DNA of 64,000 nucleotides from Leptospira paudalimensis (GTDB taxonomy: Bacteria > Spirochaetota > Leptospiria > Leptospirales > Leptospiraceae), in contig NZ_JAMQPR010000001.1 of assembly GCF_026151345.1 (NCBI RefSeq), positions 3,544,676-3,608,675 of the forward strand. The letters run 5' to 3'. The translations under genes were made by a program, and so were the position numbers. Below the pieces are notes generated by a model. The model saw only the letters and a list, made by a program, of their open reading frames with translations, was not told the DNA's origin and searched no databases. Every line of letters starts with the position of its first letter. The first letter of the stretch is position 1. Positions 54,254-63,442 of the stretch are shown one piece after another.

Positions 54254-54673
54254 TCAACTTGTGATTTGTTTCTTAAGTTTTTTTGTCATTGCCATAATGA
54301 ATTCGTCCTTGTTTTTCTTAGCTTCTTTGATCTGCGCTTTGATTTCGGCTGGGATTTCCATGTACTTGTCAGCCCATAACTGGATTTCAATGATGATTGG
54401 AAGAAGATCGATTGCTTTGTTTGTTAGTTTATACAATACTTTCGCTTTACTCGTTGGATGTTCCAATTTCTCGATGAGGTTGTGTTCTTCTAAATTTTGA
54501 AGTCTTGCCGTTAGGATGTTTGTTGCGATACCTTCCTGCGACTTTGCAAAATCGCCGAATGTAGATTTATTAAAGAACATCATATCTCGCATGATGAGTA
54601 AAGACCACTTGTCACCAAATATGTCCAGTGAACAGCTGAGTGGGCATTCCGACCTTTTTTTGGCAATTTCCAT
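54254..54673 (-). CDS. HxlR-family transcriptional regulator
   Basis: A ~139-residue winged-helix protein (ATG 54673). The HxlR signature is SECPLSCSLDIFGDKWSLLIMRDMMFFNKSTFGDFAKSQEGIATNILTARLQNLEEHNLIEK, with two Cys (CPLSC) near the N-terminus that could sense thiol stress as in HypR/YodB. A Lys-rich C-terminus follows. It is divergent from an SDR gene, with an HxlR-type palindrome between them. Confidence 0.88.
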   Translation of the reverse strand: MEIAKKRSECPLSCSLDIFGDKWSLLIMRDMMFFNKSTFGDFAKSQEGIATNILTARLQNLEEHNLIEKLEHPTSKAKVLYKLTNKAIDLLPIIIEIQLWADKYMEIPAEIKAQIKEAKKNKDEFIMAMTKKLKKQITS

Positions 54674-54707
54674 CGATTTTAGTCCCAAAATTTATTAAAA
54701 AAAATTC

Positions 54708-54755
54708 ACTTGCAAAATAAAAGCAATATTTTCACTTGCAAAATGCAAGTATAAT
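54708..54755. promoter_or_regulatory. HxlR-type operator and SDR promoter
   Basis: ACTTGCA-AAA-TGCAAGT (54734-54750) is a perfect 7-bp dyad ending at a consensus TATAAT (54750-54755). A second ACTTGCA half-site lies 26 bp upstream (54708). HxlR-type repressors commonly bind such ACTTGCA-like repeats, so control of both divergent genes is likely. Confidence 0.65.
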
Positions 54756-54780
54756 TTAGTAAAAAGAGTCAAATCATAGT

Positions 54781-55581
54781 ATGAAACAAACAATTTTAAT
54801 TACAGGTGCATCTTCGGGATTTGGATTGATTCTTGCAACCAAACTCCACGAATCTGGTTATAATGTCATCGGTACAAGCCGCAACCCAAATCTAAGCAAG
54901 GTGCCATTTAAGATGTTACCTTTAGATATTGCAGACGATCGTTCTATCAAGGATTTTCGCAATGAATTGTTCAAATACATTTCACAAATTGATGTTTTGA
55001 TTAATAATGCTGGATTTTATCTTTCTGGTCTTGTTGAAGAAACTTCAATTGAAGAAGGAAAAAAACAATTTGAAACAAATTTTTGGGGAACAGTTAAACT
55101 AACAAAAGAGTTATTACCAGATTTTCGAAAACAGAAGTTTGGAAAAATAATCACAGTTGGTTCCATCATGGGACTCTTAAACTTTCCAAGTGCTTCCTAT
55201 TATGGTGCTTCCAAACATGCATTAGAAGGATTTTTTAAATCCTTACGATTTGAATTAAATGAATTTAATATAAAAGTTGCTATGGTTGAACCAATGGGGT
55301 TTAAAACAAATATCATCAATAATGCGGTTAAAGCTGGAATCAAAATTGATAATTACAACAATTACCGAAGTAAACTTGAAAAGTTCTCCGAAGATTTGTT
55401 TGCAAATGCTCCTGAACCAACTCCTGTCATTGATACCTTAGTTAAATTAATCGAAACGAAAAATCCGAAATTTAGTCATCCAGTTGGGAAAGGTGCTTCT
55501 GTAATTTTAGCGATCCAACACTTTGCATATCAATTATTTGAAAGTTCCATCATCAAAAATATCAATCGGTTTAAGGTTTAA
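54781..55581 (+). CDS. short-chain dehydrogenase/reductase
   Basis: A 266-residue classical SDR. The cofactor motif is TGASSGFG (TGxxxGxG), then NNAG, the catalytic Ser in ITVGSIMG and YYGASK (Tyr-x3-Lys). Length and motifs fit an NAD(P)H-dependent ketone/aldehyde reductase. The substrate is unknown. First gene of a rightward pair with an alcohol dehydrogenase gene, next to an HxlR regulator: probably an inducible detoxification unit. Confidence 0.92.
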   Translation: MKQTILITGASSGFGLILATKLHESGYNVIGTSRNPNLSKVPFKMLPLDIADDRSIKDFRNELFKYISQIDVLINNAGFYLSGLVEETSIEEGKKQFETNFWGTVKLTKELLPDFRKQKFGKIITVGSIMGLLNFPSASYYGASKHALEGFFKSLRFELNEFNIKVAMVEPMGFKTNIINNAVKAGIKIDNYNNYRSKLEKFSEDLFANAPEPTPVIDTLVKLIETKNPKFSHPVGKGASVILAIQHFAYQLFESSIIKNINRFKV

Positions 55582-55585
55582 TACA

Positions 55586-56589
55586 ATGAAAGCATACCAA
55601 GTTACACGTTACGGTAAAAAAGAAAAATTGGTTTTATCGGAAATTCCAGAACCGATTCCAAAAGAAAGCGAAGTTTTGGTGCAAGTACATGCCACAGCCA
55701 TTAATTTACTCGATTCATTGATCAAAAACGGAGATTTTAAAATTTTCCTTCCTTACAAAACTCCTTTTACCAATGGACACGATTTGGCTGGTGTTATTAC
55801 AAAAGTGGGATCCAATGTAACTGAATTTAAGGTTGGAGATGAAGTGTATGCAAGACCCGCAGATTTTCATATCGGTACATTTGCACAATCCATTGTTGTA
55901 CACCAAAATGATTTAGCAATGAAACCGAAGAATGTTTCGATGGAAGAGGCGGCTTCGATTCCTCTTGTTGGCCTTACTTCATGGCAAGCTCTTGTGGAGA
56001 TTGCGAATGTCAAGAAAGGTCAAAAGGTATTTATACAAGCTGGATCTGGAGGAGTTGGAACATTTGCAATCCAATTGGCAAATCACTTAGGTGCATTTGT
56101 TGCGACAACAACAAGTGAATCAAATGCTGAAATGGTGAAAAGTTTAGGTGCTGATTTAGTAATAGACTATAAGAAAGAAGATTTTTCGATTCTTTTAAAA
56201 GATTATGATGTAGTATTACATAGCAATCGAGAGAATGAAATTCTTAAAAAATCTTTATCCATCTTAAAACCTGGAGGAATTTTAGTTTCCTTAACTGGAC
56301 CCCCCACTGCAGAATTTGCAAAAAAAATTGGATTGGGATGGCCCATGCAAATTCTAATGAAAATACTGAGTTATTCAGTAACTCAGATAACAAAAAAACT
56401 GCGAGTTCGTTTTGAGTTTTTATTCATGAAGGCAGATGGTAATCAACTCAGTGAAATAACCAAATTAATAGAATTGGAAAAATAAAACCTGTGATTGATC
56501 GTGTTTATTCCTTTGAAGAAACCAACGAGGCAATGTTATATGTAGAGACTGGTCGCAGTAAGGGGAAAGTAGTCGTAAAAGTGATATAG
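55586..56589 (+). pseudogene. MDR/quinone-oxidoreductase-like dehydrogenase, C-terminal frameshift
   Basis: A 299-residue reading frame (ATG 55586, 4 bp after the SDR stop) with an intact GroES-like domain (NGHDLAGVITKVGSNV) and NADPH-binding motif VFIQAGSGGVGTFAIQLA. The frame stops at 56485, ~35 residues short of the usual family end. The missing end continues in the -1 frame from about 56481 to TAG at 56587-56589 (KPVIDRVYSFEETNEA...GRSKGKVVVKV), the family's standard C-terminus. A single lost base in the A-rich GGAAAAATAAAA explains it; slippage or sequencing error are alternatives. Confidence 0.8.
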
Positions 56590-56694
56590 ATTGATTTTAG
56601 ATCTCTGTGTTTTGAAGGAAAAAATTCAATTTGCCTTTCCAAACATTCTGATAAACAGATTGCAATTAATATTCACAAATACGAGTAATGACCT

Positions 56695-57030
56695 ATGACG
56701 CCCACAGAATCCTTAACGGGAATAATTTGCAAAGAGTGCCAATTCAAAGTAGCAGAAGTATTAGATGGTTGCCCATCCTGTGGCAGTGATTCTGTTGAAA
56801 CTGTTGAATTGAAACAATCTGGAACCATTCTTTCCTATACTATTGTTTACATTGGGTTTGGTCATATGGCAGAAAGAGCTCCATATGTTTTAGCAATTGT
56901 GCAAACAGAAGAAAATGTTAAACTAACTACCGTTATCGAAGGTGTGGTTGATTTTGGAACCGTTAAAATCGGTGACAAAGTTCGCTTCAAGGCGATTGAT
57001 GAGAAAATCGGACCTGTGTTTCAATATTGA
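56695..57030 (+). CDS. Zn-ribbon/OB-fold protein (DUF35 family)
   Basis: A 111-residue protein. N-terminal zinc ribbon (ICKECQFKVAEVLDGCPSCGS, CxxC...CxxC) followed by an OB-fold (GTILSYTIVYIGFGHMAERAPYVLAIVQTEENVKL...). DUF35 proteins usually pair with thiolase- or acyl-CoA-type enzymes as small subunits; no adjacent partner is seen, though a thiolase gene lies 2.6 kb upstream. It is monocistronic. Confidence 0.8.
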   Translation: MTPTESLTGIICKECQFKVAEVLDGCPSCGSDSVETVELKQSGTILSYTIVYIGFGHMAERAPYVLAIVQTEENVKLTTVIEGVVDFGTVKIGDKVRFKAIDEKIGPVFQY

Positions 57031-57094
57031 TAGCTTTCAGTGAATTCAAAGCAAACATGTTTCAATTGCAATTGTTTTGGAGATTGGAAATTTA

Positions 57095-57131
57095 TAGTGT
57101 TAGTTTATTGCTATTGAAATAACCAACACTA
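57095..57131. terminator. hairpin between convergent genes
   Basis: TAGTGTT (57095-57101) pairs with AACACTA (57125-57131), extended inward with GTT/AAC. No strong T tract. It lies between the OB-fold gene and the end of the efflux operon. Confidence 0.45.
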
Positions 57132-57159
57132 AGCAAAGTGATTAAATTAGAATTTTAAA

Positions 57160-58587
57160 CTAAAAACTTCCATTTTTCCTTTCAGCATCCATTTCTTTTT
57201 GTCCACGCCATCCACCACCAAGTGCTTTATACAATCCAACATTCGCTTCTAATAGATTGTATTTTAGTTCAAGTGCTTCGACTTGGGCTTCTAAAAAATC
57301 TCTTTGGCTAAACAAAACATCAATGTAATCAATTCTACCCGCTTTAAATAAAATGTTCGAAATCTCAACGGACTCTCTTAGATTTTGAACCTGTTTATTC
57401 TTTGCATCATACTTCTGTGATAAATTTTTGATTTTCACAATTTGATTTGTTACTTCCGTAAATGCTTTTAGAAGTGAAACTTCATAATTGTATATGGCTT
57501 GGATTTGTAGGTTGTTTGCTGTTGCATAATTTGCTTCGATCGCCTTTCGATTGATGAGTGGTGCGATGATACCACCGCCTAACCCATAAGCTAACGAAAC
57601 AGGTGTTCCTTTAAAATGTTTGGAATTAAATGCTTCATATCCAATATTCCCATCAATCTTAAGTGAAGGATAAAATCTTGCTCTTGCTACTTCAATGTCT
57701 AATTTTCGTGATTCTAAAACCAAACTTGCCTGTTTGATATCGGGCCTGTTTTCTAAAAGATCAACAGGAACAGATTTTTGAATTTCCGGGAGTGTAATTT
57801 CCAAAAAGTCATCAGACTTTCTAGTAATTCGTTCTGGGAAACGTCCCAAAAGAAAATTAAGTCTGTTTTCAGTGATAGCTATTCTTTGGACTATATCGTA
57901 TTTACGAGCAAGGTTTTTTGCTACTTCCGCTTCAAACCTTTTTACTGCCAACGAAGTCGTTCTACCAGCTTCCCTTTGTAATACGACCATCTCTTTTACT
58001 TTAGAGAGAACTTCTATATAGTTTTCAATTAAAGTTAATTGATTATCAAGGGATTTTAGCTCGAAATACGTATCTGAAATTTCAGCAACTAAATTGGTAA
58101 CAACGTACCGCTTACCTTCAATACTCGCGAGGTAAAGTAGGTAAGCGGATTTCGTTGCATTTCTTAATTTTTTCCAAATGTCAATTTCCCAGCTCATTAC
58201 AAGCCCACCATGGGCAAATAATGTCGGTGAATTGGCGTTAGGTGTGCTAAATCTCTCTTTCTGTTCGGAACCACCGTCTGCTTGGAGAGATAATTTTGGT
58301 AAATATTCCCCTTGTCTTGAAAACACTTCGTTGTTCGCGATACTAATTTCTTGTTCTAGTACAGCTAGTTCCTGATTGTTTTCGATCGCAGTGTCGATTA
58401 ATGATATCAATTGTGGTTCGTTAAAAAACTGGTTCCAAATTTCGGTTTGTAACTTCTGAGCTTTCTCGGAAGATTCCCAATTTTCAAATTGTTCTGGAAG
58501 TTTTAAATCTTCCTTATCTCTTTCATAAAGAGCAGGAATACAGGAAACATTCCATAAAACTAAGAATATGATTAAGATTCGTTTCAT
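57160..58587 (-). CDS. RND efflux outer-membrane factor (OprM/NodT, TolC family)
   Basis: A ~475-residue lipoprotein. The ATG at 58587 follows the pump gene's stop by 1 nt with AAAGGA upstream; lipobox NVSC (Cys about residue 16). Two TolC-type halves with long helices (IDTAIENNQELAVLEQEISIANNEVFSRQGEYLPKLSL and the second DLLENRPDIKQASLVLESRKLDIEVARARFYPSLKIDG) carry the NodT signature. It forms the outer duct for the pump. It is last of the efflux operon. Confidence 0.93.
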   Translation of the reverse strand: MKRILIIFLVLWNVSCIPALYERDKEDLKLPEQFENWESSEKAQKLQTEIWNQFFNEPQLISLIDTAIENNQELAVLEQEISIANNEVFSRQGEYLPKLSLQADGGSEQKERFSTPNANSPTLFAHGGLVMSWEIDIWKKLRNATKSAYLLYLASIEGKRYVVTNLVAEISDTYFELKSLDNQLTLIENYIEVLSKVKEMVVLQREAGRTTSLAVKRFEAEVAKNLARKYDIVQRIAITENRLNFLLGRFPERITRKSDDFLEITLPEIQKSVPVDLLENRPDIKQASLVLESRKLDIEVARARFYPSLKIDGNIGYEAFNSKHFKGTPVSLAYGLGGGIIAPLINRKAIEANYATANNLQIQAIYNYEVSLLKAFTEVTNQIVKIKNLSQKYDAKNKQVQNLRESVEISNILFKAGRIDYIDVLFSQRDFLEAQVEALELKYNLLEANVGLYKALGGGWRGQKEMDAERKNGSF

Positions 58588-58588
58588 C

Positions 58589-61500
58589 TTATTTTTTTCC
58601 TTTCCTGGATTTTTTACGTTCCAATTCAGAAGTTTCATACATTCTGTCTGACTCTGATAGTGGCATGTTGTCTTCATGGTAAATTAGATTTTTGCCTTTA
58701 GCTATGTTTGCAAAGATAATGTAGAGTCCGGGCACTACGATGACTCCAAAGACAGTTCCAAATAACATACCACCCAATGCACAGGCACCAATCGTATGAT
58801 TGGCAATCGCACCTGGACCTGTTGCTACAACAAGAGGAATCAAACCAGCTACGAAGGCAAATGAAGTCATCAAAATTGGTCTAAACCTTGCTTTTGCTCC
58901 TTCTAACGCTGCATCAAACACACTAAGTCCTGATTCTTGTCTTTGCCTTGCAAACTCTACGATCAATACGGCGTTTTTACCAAGTAATCCAATTAACATG
59001 ATCATACCAATCTGGGCATAAATGTCATTAGCTAGACCTAACAATCGTAACAAGAAGAAGGAACCAAAGATTCCCGGAGGGAGTGAAAAAATAACTGAGA
59101 AAGGAATAATGAAACTTTCATATTGTGCAGATAACACGAGGTATACGAACACAATCACAACTATGAAAATGAATATGGCTTCATTTCCGCGAGAGGCTTC
59201 ATCATAAGAAAGTCCTTCCCAACCTACTTCAAATCCTTTTGGAAGATTTTTAGCTACTTCTCTAATTGCATCAATGGCATCACCAGTTGTGTAACCATCG
59301 CCAGGTAAAACGTTGATTACGGAAGATGTATAAGCATTGTACCTTGTGATCTCATTGGCACCTTGTTTTTGTTCGAGGGACAAAAAGGAAGAATATGGTA
59401 CCATTTCTCCTTTGTCATTCGGAGTAAATAAACCTAGGATATCAGTTGGTAATCTTCGGTATTCAGGTGCTGATTGAACGTATACTTTGAAGAATTGATT
59501 GAAGCGAATAAATCCTTGTTCATACGTACTACCAACGAGGATGTCCAAGTTGTCCATTGCATCACCAATGTTGACGCCTTTTTGCATCGCAAGTTTTCGA
59601 TCAAGTTTCACTTCCAATTGTGGAAATTTTGCTGAGTAAAAAGAGAAAAGACCTGTTAGTTCTTCACGTTTTTTTAACTCTTCCATAAACTCTACGTGAA
59701 CTTTATCGAAGGCAGTGTAATCTCCACTATTGGTTTTATCCAATAATCGAAACATAACTCCACCTGCTGCACCAAATCCAGGAACTGCTGGTGGTTCAAA
59801 GAATTCGATAATGGCACCAAAATTCTTAGTTTTGTGCTCTAGCTCTTCCATTACATCATGAACTGAGTTTTTTCTTTCCGACCAATCTTTTAAACTGATG
59901 AGACATGTTCCTGCGTTGGATCCTTCACCTTCTGTTAAGATTTCGTATCCCGCAAGTGATGCGACCGAATCAACACCTTCAATTTTTAAAGCAATCTCTT
60001 GGAGTTTTCTTGCGACATCATTTGTTTTTTCAATGGTTGATCCCGGTGGTGTTTGGATCACAGCGTAGATCATACCTTGGTCTTCACCGGGCACAAACCC
60101 TGCAGGCACCAACTGCGATAAGAAAACAAAACCAACCGCAAAGAAGAGTAGTAAGGAAACAATAAATACCTTCGAACCTGAAAATTTGTGCATTAGGCTC
60201 ACATATTTTTCTGTGAGGATCTCAAAGTAAAAATTGAATTTCTCTAAGAATAGATCAATTGGGTTATGTGATTTTTTGTTATGAGTATGAGGTTTTAAAA
60301 TCATCGCCGTTAAGACAGGCGTTAATGTTAAAGCGACAATTCCAGAAAGCACAATTGAAGTGGCCATTGTGATCGCAAACTGACGATAAAATACCCCAAC
60401 AGGACCTGGTAAAAATGTAACAGGCACAAATACTGCTGTCATGAGTAAAGTAATCGCAATTACGGCGCCACTAATTTCGCCTAATACTGCTTTAACGGAT
60501 AAATAAACACTCAAATGGTCTTCGGCCATTTTCGCATGGACTGCTTCCACAACAACAATGGCGTCATCCACCACAATACCGATCGCAAGAACCATCGCAA
60601 ACAAAGTGATTAGGTTAATGGTAAGTCCCAATGCCATCATAAAGGAAAAGGCACCGATGAGGGATACTGGAACTGCAATGATAGGAATTAACGTCGAGCG
60701 CCAATCTCCCAAAAAGATAAAGACAACAATGGCTACTAAAACAAAGGCTTCTACTAATGTATGAATTACTTTTTCGATGGCTGCATCGATAAAGTTCGAT
60801 ACATCATAACTTAATTTGTAATCCATTTCTGGTGGAAAAGTTTGTTTTAACTCTTCAAGTTTTGCTTTGATGTCTTCAATTACAACTTTGGCATTACTGC
60901 CTTCCGTTTGTTTGAACATAATCGCCGCTGCAGGATGTCCGTCCACATCGGAGTAAATATTGTAAAACTCACTATCAAGTTCAACCTTTGAAATATCTTT
61001 GAGGTAAAGTAACTCACCACCATTTTTAGCACGGATGATGATATTCTCATATTGGCCAGGTTCGTTAAACCAACCTTCGTAAGTGAGAGTGTATTCTAAT
61101 GATTGTGCTTGTTTTCCAGAACTTTGGCCAAGTCTTCCAGGTCTAGCAATGATACTTTGGTCTTCAATTGCCTTCATCACTTCAGCAGTTGTCACATTAT
61201 AAGCACGCATTCTATCTGGATTTAACCAAACGCGCATCGCATATTGTCTTGTTCCTAAGATCTTAGCTTGTCCGATACCATGAATCCTTTTTAATTCAGG
61301 TAGTAAAAACACTGTCGCATAGTTGTATAAAAACTTCTCACTCGCATTTGGATCTTTACTGTATAAGTTTACATACAATAACATACTTGGTTGGACAGGT
61401 TGGACAAATATACCTTCCAAACGTACGAGTTCTGGCACACGATACATCATTTGGTCTACCCTAGTTTTCACTTGTACTAAGGCATCATTTGGATTTGTTC

Positions 61501-61789
61501 CAGGATCGAATAAAACTTGTATGATTGCATCTCCAGAACTTGTGGAGGAAGAAATCATATATCTCATTCCTGCAACCCCGTTGATAGCTTGTTCCAATGT
61601 TGTTATCGTAGATTGGACTAATACTTGTGCACTGGCACCTGGAAATGATAGAGTAATCGTTACACGAGGAGGTGCAATTTCAGGGAATTGTGAGACTGGT
61701 ATGTTCTTAATCGAAATTAATCCGACGAACACAACTAGTACGGATATAACTATGGCGAGAACGGGTCTCTGGAGAAATTTTGTAAACAT
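58589..61789 (-). CDS. RND efflux transporter, HAE1 (AcrB/MexB-like)
   Basis: A 1066-residue pump with 12 membrane helices. Motifs: N-terminal FLQRPVLAIVISVLVVFVGLISI, porter domains (FPGASAQVLVQSTITTLEQAINGVAGM), the TM4 proton-relay pair in AIGIVVDDAIVVVEAVH (two Asp) and TM10 Lys in the GLLGKNAVLIVEFA region. Length is standard for HAE1. Drugs, detergents or bile-like compounds are typical substrates. It works with the adaptor and outer-membrane factor in the same operon. Confidence 0.96.
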   Translation of the reverse strand: MFTKFLQRPVLAIVISVLVVFVGLISIKNIPVSQFPEIAPPRVTITLSFPGASAQVLVQSTITTLEQAINGVAGMRYMISSSTSSGDAIIQVLFDPGTNPNDALVQVKTRVDQMMYRVPELVRLEGIFVQPVQPSMLLYVNLYSKDPNASEKFLYNYATVFLLPELKRIHGIGQAKILGTRQYAMRVWLNPDRMRAYNVTTAEVMKAIEDQSIIARPGRLGQSSGKQAQSLEYTLTYEGWFNEPGQYENIIIRAKNGGELLYLKDISKVELDSEFYNIYSDVDGHPAAAIMFKQTEGSNAKVVIEDIKAKLEELKQTFPPEMDYKLSYDVSNFIDAAIEKVIHTLVEAFVLVAIVVFIFLGDWRSTLIPIIAVPVSLIGAFSFMMALGLTINLITLFAMVLAIGIVVDDAIVVVEAVHAKMAEDHLSVYLSVKAVLGEISGAVIAITLLMTAVFVPVTFLPGPVGVFYRQFAITMATSIVLSGIVALTLTPVLTAMILKPHTHNKKSHNPIDLFLEKFNFYFEILTEKYVSLMHKFSGSKVFIVSLLLFFAVGFVFLSQLVPAGFVPGEDQGMIYAVIQTPPGSTIEKTNDVARKLQEIALKIEGVDSVASLAGYEILTEGEGSNAGTCLISLKDWSERKNSVHDVMEELEHKTKNFGAIIEFFEPPAVPGFGAAGGVMFRLLDKTNSGDYTAFDKVHVEFMEELKKREELTGLFSFYSAKFPQLEVKLDRKLAMQKGVNIGDAMDNLDILVGSTYEQGFIRFNQFFKVYVQSAPEYRRLPTDILGLFTPNDKGEMVPYSSFLSLEQKQGANEITRYNAYTSSVINVLPGDGYTTGDAIDAIREVAKNLPKGFEVGWEGLSYDEASRGNEAIFIFIVVIVFVYLVLSAQYESFIIPFSVIFSLPPGIFGSFFLLRLLGLANDIYAQIGMIMLIGLLGKNAVLIVEFARQRQESGLSVFDAALEGAKARFRPILMTSFAFVAGLIPLVVATGPGAIANHTIGACALGGMLFGTVFGVIVVPGLYIIFANIAKGKNLIYHEDNMPLSESDRMYETSELERKKSRKGKK

Positions 61790-61799
61790 ACAGTATCTC

Positions 61800-62912
61800 C
61801 TAGTGAGCCTGTAACTCGAAACTTTTCATGACGTTCTCACGAGTTTCGATGTTAAATTTTACAATATCACCATCATGAACTTTACCAAGTCCTTCCAAAA
61901 GGATGATGTCGCTGTCAGTGATACCAGATTCTACTACAAACAAGTGAGGAATTTCATTTGAGATTTTTATCTCTGTCGATTTTAAATTACCTTTACTTGA
62001 TATTGTGTATACATAGCGTTTATCTAATACTTCAAAAGTAGCCTTTTGTGGAATGAGTAAGGCTTCTTTTAAATTTTCTTTCACTACAACGTTTCCTGTT
62101 TCTCCATGACGTAATAATCTGTCCGGATTTGGAAATGTTGCTCTAAAAGGAATGGTACCTGTTTCACTATCGAATTCTCCTTCGATTGTGTCAGCAATTC
62201 CCTCGTGATTGAAGTATTCACCATTAGCCATTAAGAATTTTACTTTTAATGGTTTGTCCCCTGATCTTCGCGCATTGGAAAAGTTAAGATAATCTTTTTC
62301 AGAAACATTGAAGTAAACCCAAAGTTTTGAAATGTCAGAGATTGTAGTTAATAAAGTTCCTTCTTCCACTAAACTTCCAAGTCGCACTTGGAAACGATCT
62401 GTGATTCCAGTGAAAGGTGCAGTTACAGTTGCCAAATTTAAATGAACTTGCGCCAATTCCATAGCTGCTTTATTTTTTTTCAGTCTAGCTTTGATAAGAG
62501 ATAATTCTGTTTGGGAAACAACATTCTCTTTGAATAACTTCTCAGTATTCTCAAATTCGATTTGTGTTGATTCGTATTCTGCTTTTGCTTTTTCGTATTG
62601 AGCAGTAACTAACATCGGCATTACTTGGAAAAGTTTTTGACCTTTTTTTACGATCTTACCTTCATCCATATAGATATGGGTTAGATATCCTTTTTCGAAT
62701 GCTCTGATTTCGATACGTTGGATTGCCTTCACTTGCGCTACGTAGTTTTTATCAATGATCACATCTTGTTTCCAAGGATAGGTCGCCATGAGTGCGTTTT
62801 TATCTTCATGGTTCTTTGAATGACAATTCATTTGAAGAAAAGATGTTAATACAAATACTGTAACCAGTATCTTTGAGGTGAAAGAGTGCTTGAGCCCTTT
62901 GAGAAGTTTCAT
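61800..62912 (-). CDS. RND periplasmic adaptor (membrane fusion protein) lipoprotein
   Basis: A 370-residue protein with lipobox FLQMNC (Cys about residue 30). The biotinyl-lipoyl halves flank a helical hairpin: RIEIRAFEKGYLTHIYMDEGKIVKKGQKLFQV...ATVTAPFTGITDRFQVRLGSLVEEGTLLTTISD. A C-terminal beta domain follows (LIPQKATFEVLDKRYVYTI). It bridges pump and outer-membrane factor. The ATG has GGGGA 4 nt upstream; a palindrome lies just upstream. Confidence 0.93.
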   Translation of the reverse strand: MKLLKGLKHSFTSKILVTVFVLTSFLQMNCHSKNHEDKNALMATYPWKQDVIIDKNYVAQVKAIQRIEIRAFEKGYLTHIYMDEGKIVKKGQKLFQVMPMLVTAQYEKAKAEYESTQIEFENTEKLFKENVVSQTELSLIKARLKKNKAAMELAQVHLNLATVTAPFTGITDRFQVRLGSLVEEGTLLTTISDISKLWVYFNVSEKDYLNFSNARRSGDKPLKVKFLMANGEYFNHEGIADTIEGEFDSETGTIPFRATFPNPDRLLRHGETGNVVVKENLKEALLIPQKATFEVLDKRYVYTISSKGNLKSTEIKISNEIPHLFVVESGITDSDIILLEGLGKVHDGDIVKFNIETRENVMKSFELQAH

Positions 62913-62925
62913 TGTGTCCCCACTT

Positions 62926-62945
62926 TGTCTAACATTTGTTAGGCA
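62926..62945. promoter_or_regulatory. candidate operator of the efflux operon
   Basis: TGTCTAACATTTGTTAGGCA is a 9-bp dyad (one G-T) lying 14 bp before the adaptor start, the usual place for a TetR-type repressor site. No regulator gene is adjacent. Confidence 0.45.
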
Positions 62946-62965
62946 AAATTTTAAAAATCATCGAA

Positions 62966-62981
62966 CGCAATTTGAATTGCG
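62966..62981 (-). terminator. dyad between the small His-rich gene and the efflux genes
   Basis: CGCAATT-TG-AATTGCG is a perfect 7-bp dyad. Leftward it is followed by TTCGATGATTTTTAAAATTTT, so it may be an intrinsic terminator of the small gene, or a second operator of the efflux operon. Confidence 0.4.
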
Positions 62982-63003
62982 ATCTTCCGAGAAAAAATTT
63001 ATG

Positions 63004-63366
63004 TTAAGTGAGTGTGGGAGGTGCGCGGTCTTTAACGCTATTTTTGGCTAAAAATGAATTTGGAAAAGAGAATAGGACTGGTTTTAGTTCAGTATCAAAT
63101 ACAAGTGAGATTTTAAGGAAAAATGCGAAGGAATGATTTAACTCATTCTCACGGTGGGAATTAATCTCAGCCTCTTCCTCACTGTTTTCACTGACTTCCT
63201 TAATGACATAAGTAAAATCGTATAAACTACTATGTTTGTAAGTTTGGTGTTTTTGGTAGGTGTCGTGATGGGAAACATACCCCTCAGTATTAGTACTGAT
63301 GAATACAAAGGAGAGTAGCAAAATTGCCAATCGACTTATCAATGTATTTACCATCATCAAGCGCAT
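63004..63366 (-). CDS. small exported His-rich protein upstream of the RND operon
   Basis: A 120-residue protein with a signal peptide (hydrophobic residues 9-24), a His/Tyr-rich segment (SHHDTYQKHQTYKHSS), an acidic stretch (ENSEEEAEINSH), a second hydrophobic helix (FAFFLKISLVF) and the tail KDRAPPT. The start could also be one of the ATGs at 63357/63354. I do not recognise a named family. The His/Asp/Glu richness suggests metal binding, but that is inference. It lies 90 bp before the adaptor gene on the same strand. Confidence 0.6.
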   Translation of the reverse strand: MRLMMVNTLISRLAILLLSFVFISTNTEGYVSHHDTYQKHQTYKHSSLYDFTYVIKEVSENSEEEAEINSHRENELNHSFAFFLKISLVFDTELKPVLFSFPNSFLAKNSVKDRAPPTLT

Positions 63367-63442
63367 CTAATGTCAGCGAATTCCCGAATCGATTATTGTC
63401 AACAGTTTAAGCGAACAGTTCTAAGTCTCAATTAAAAACAAA

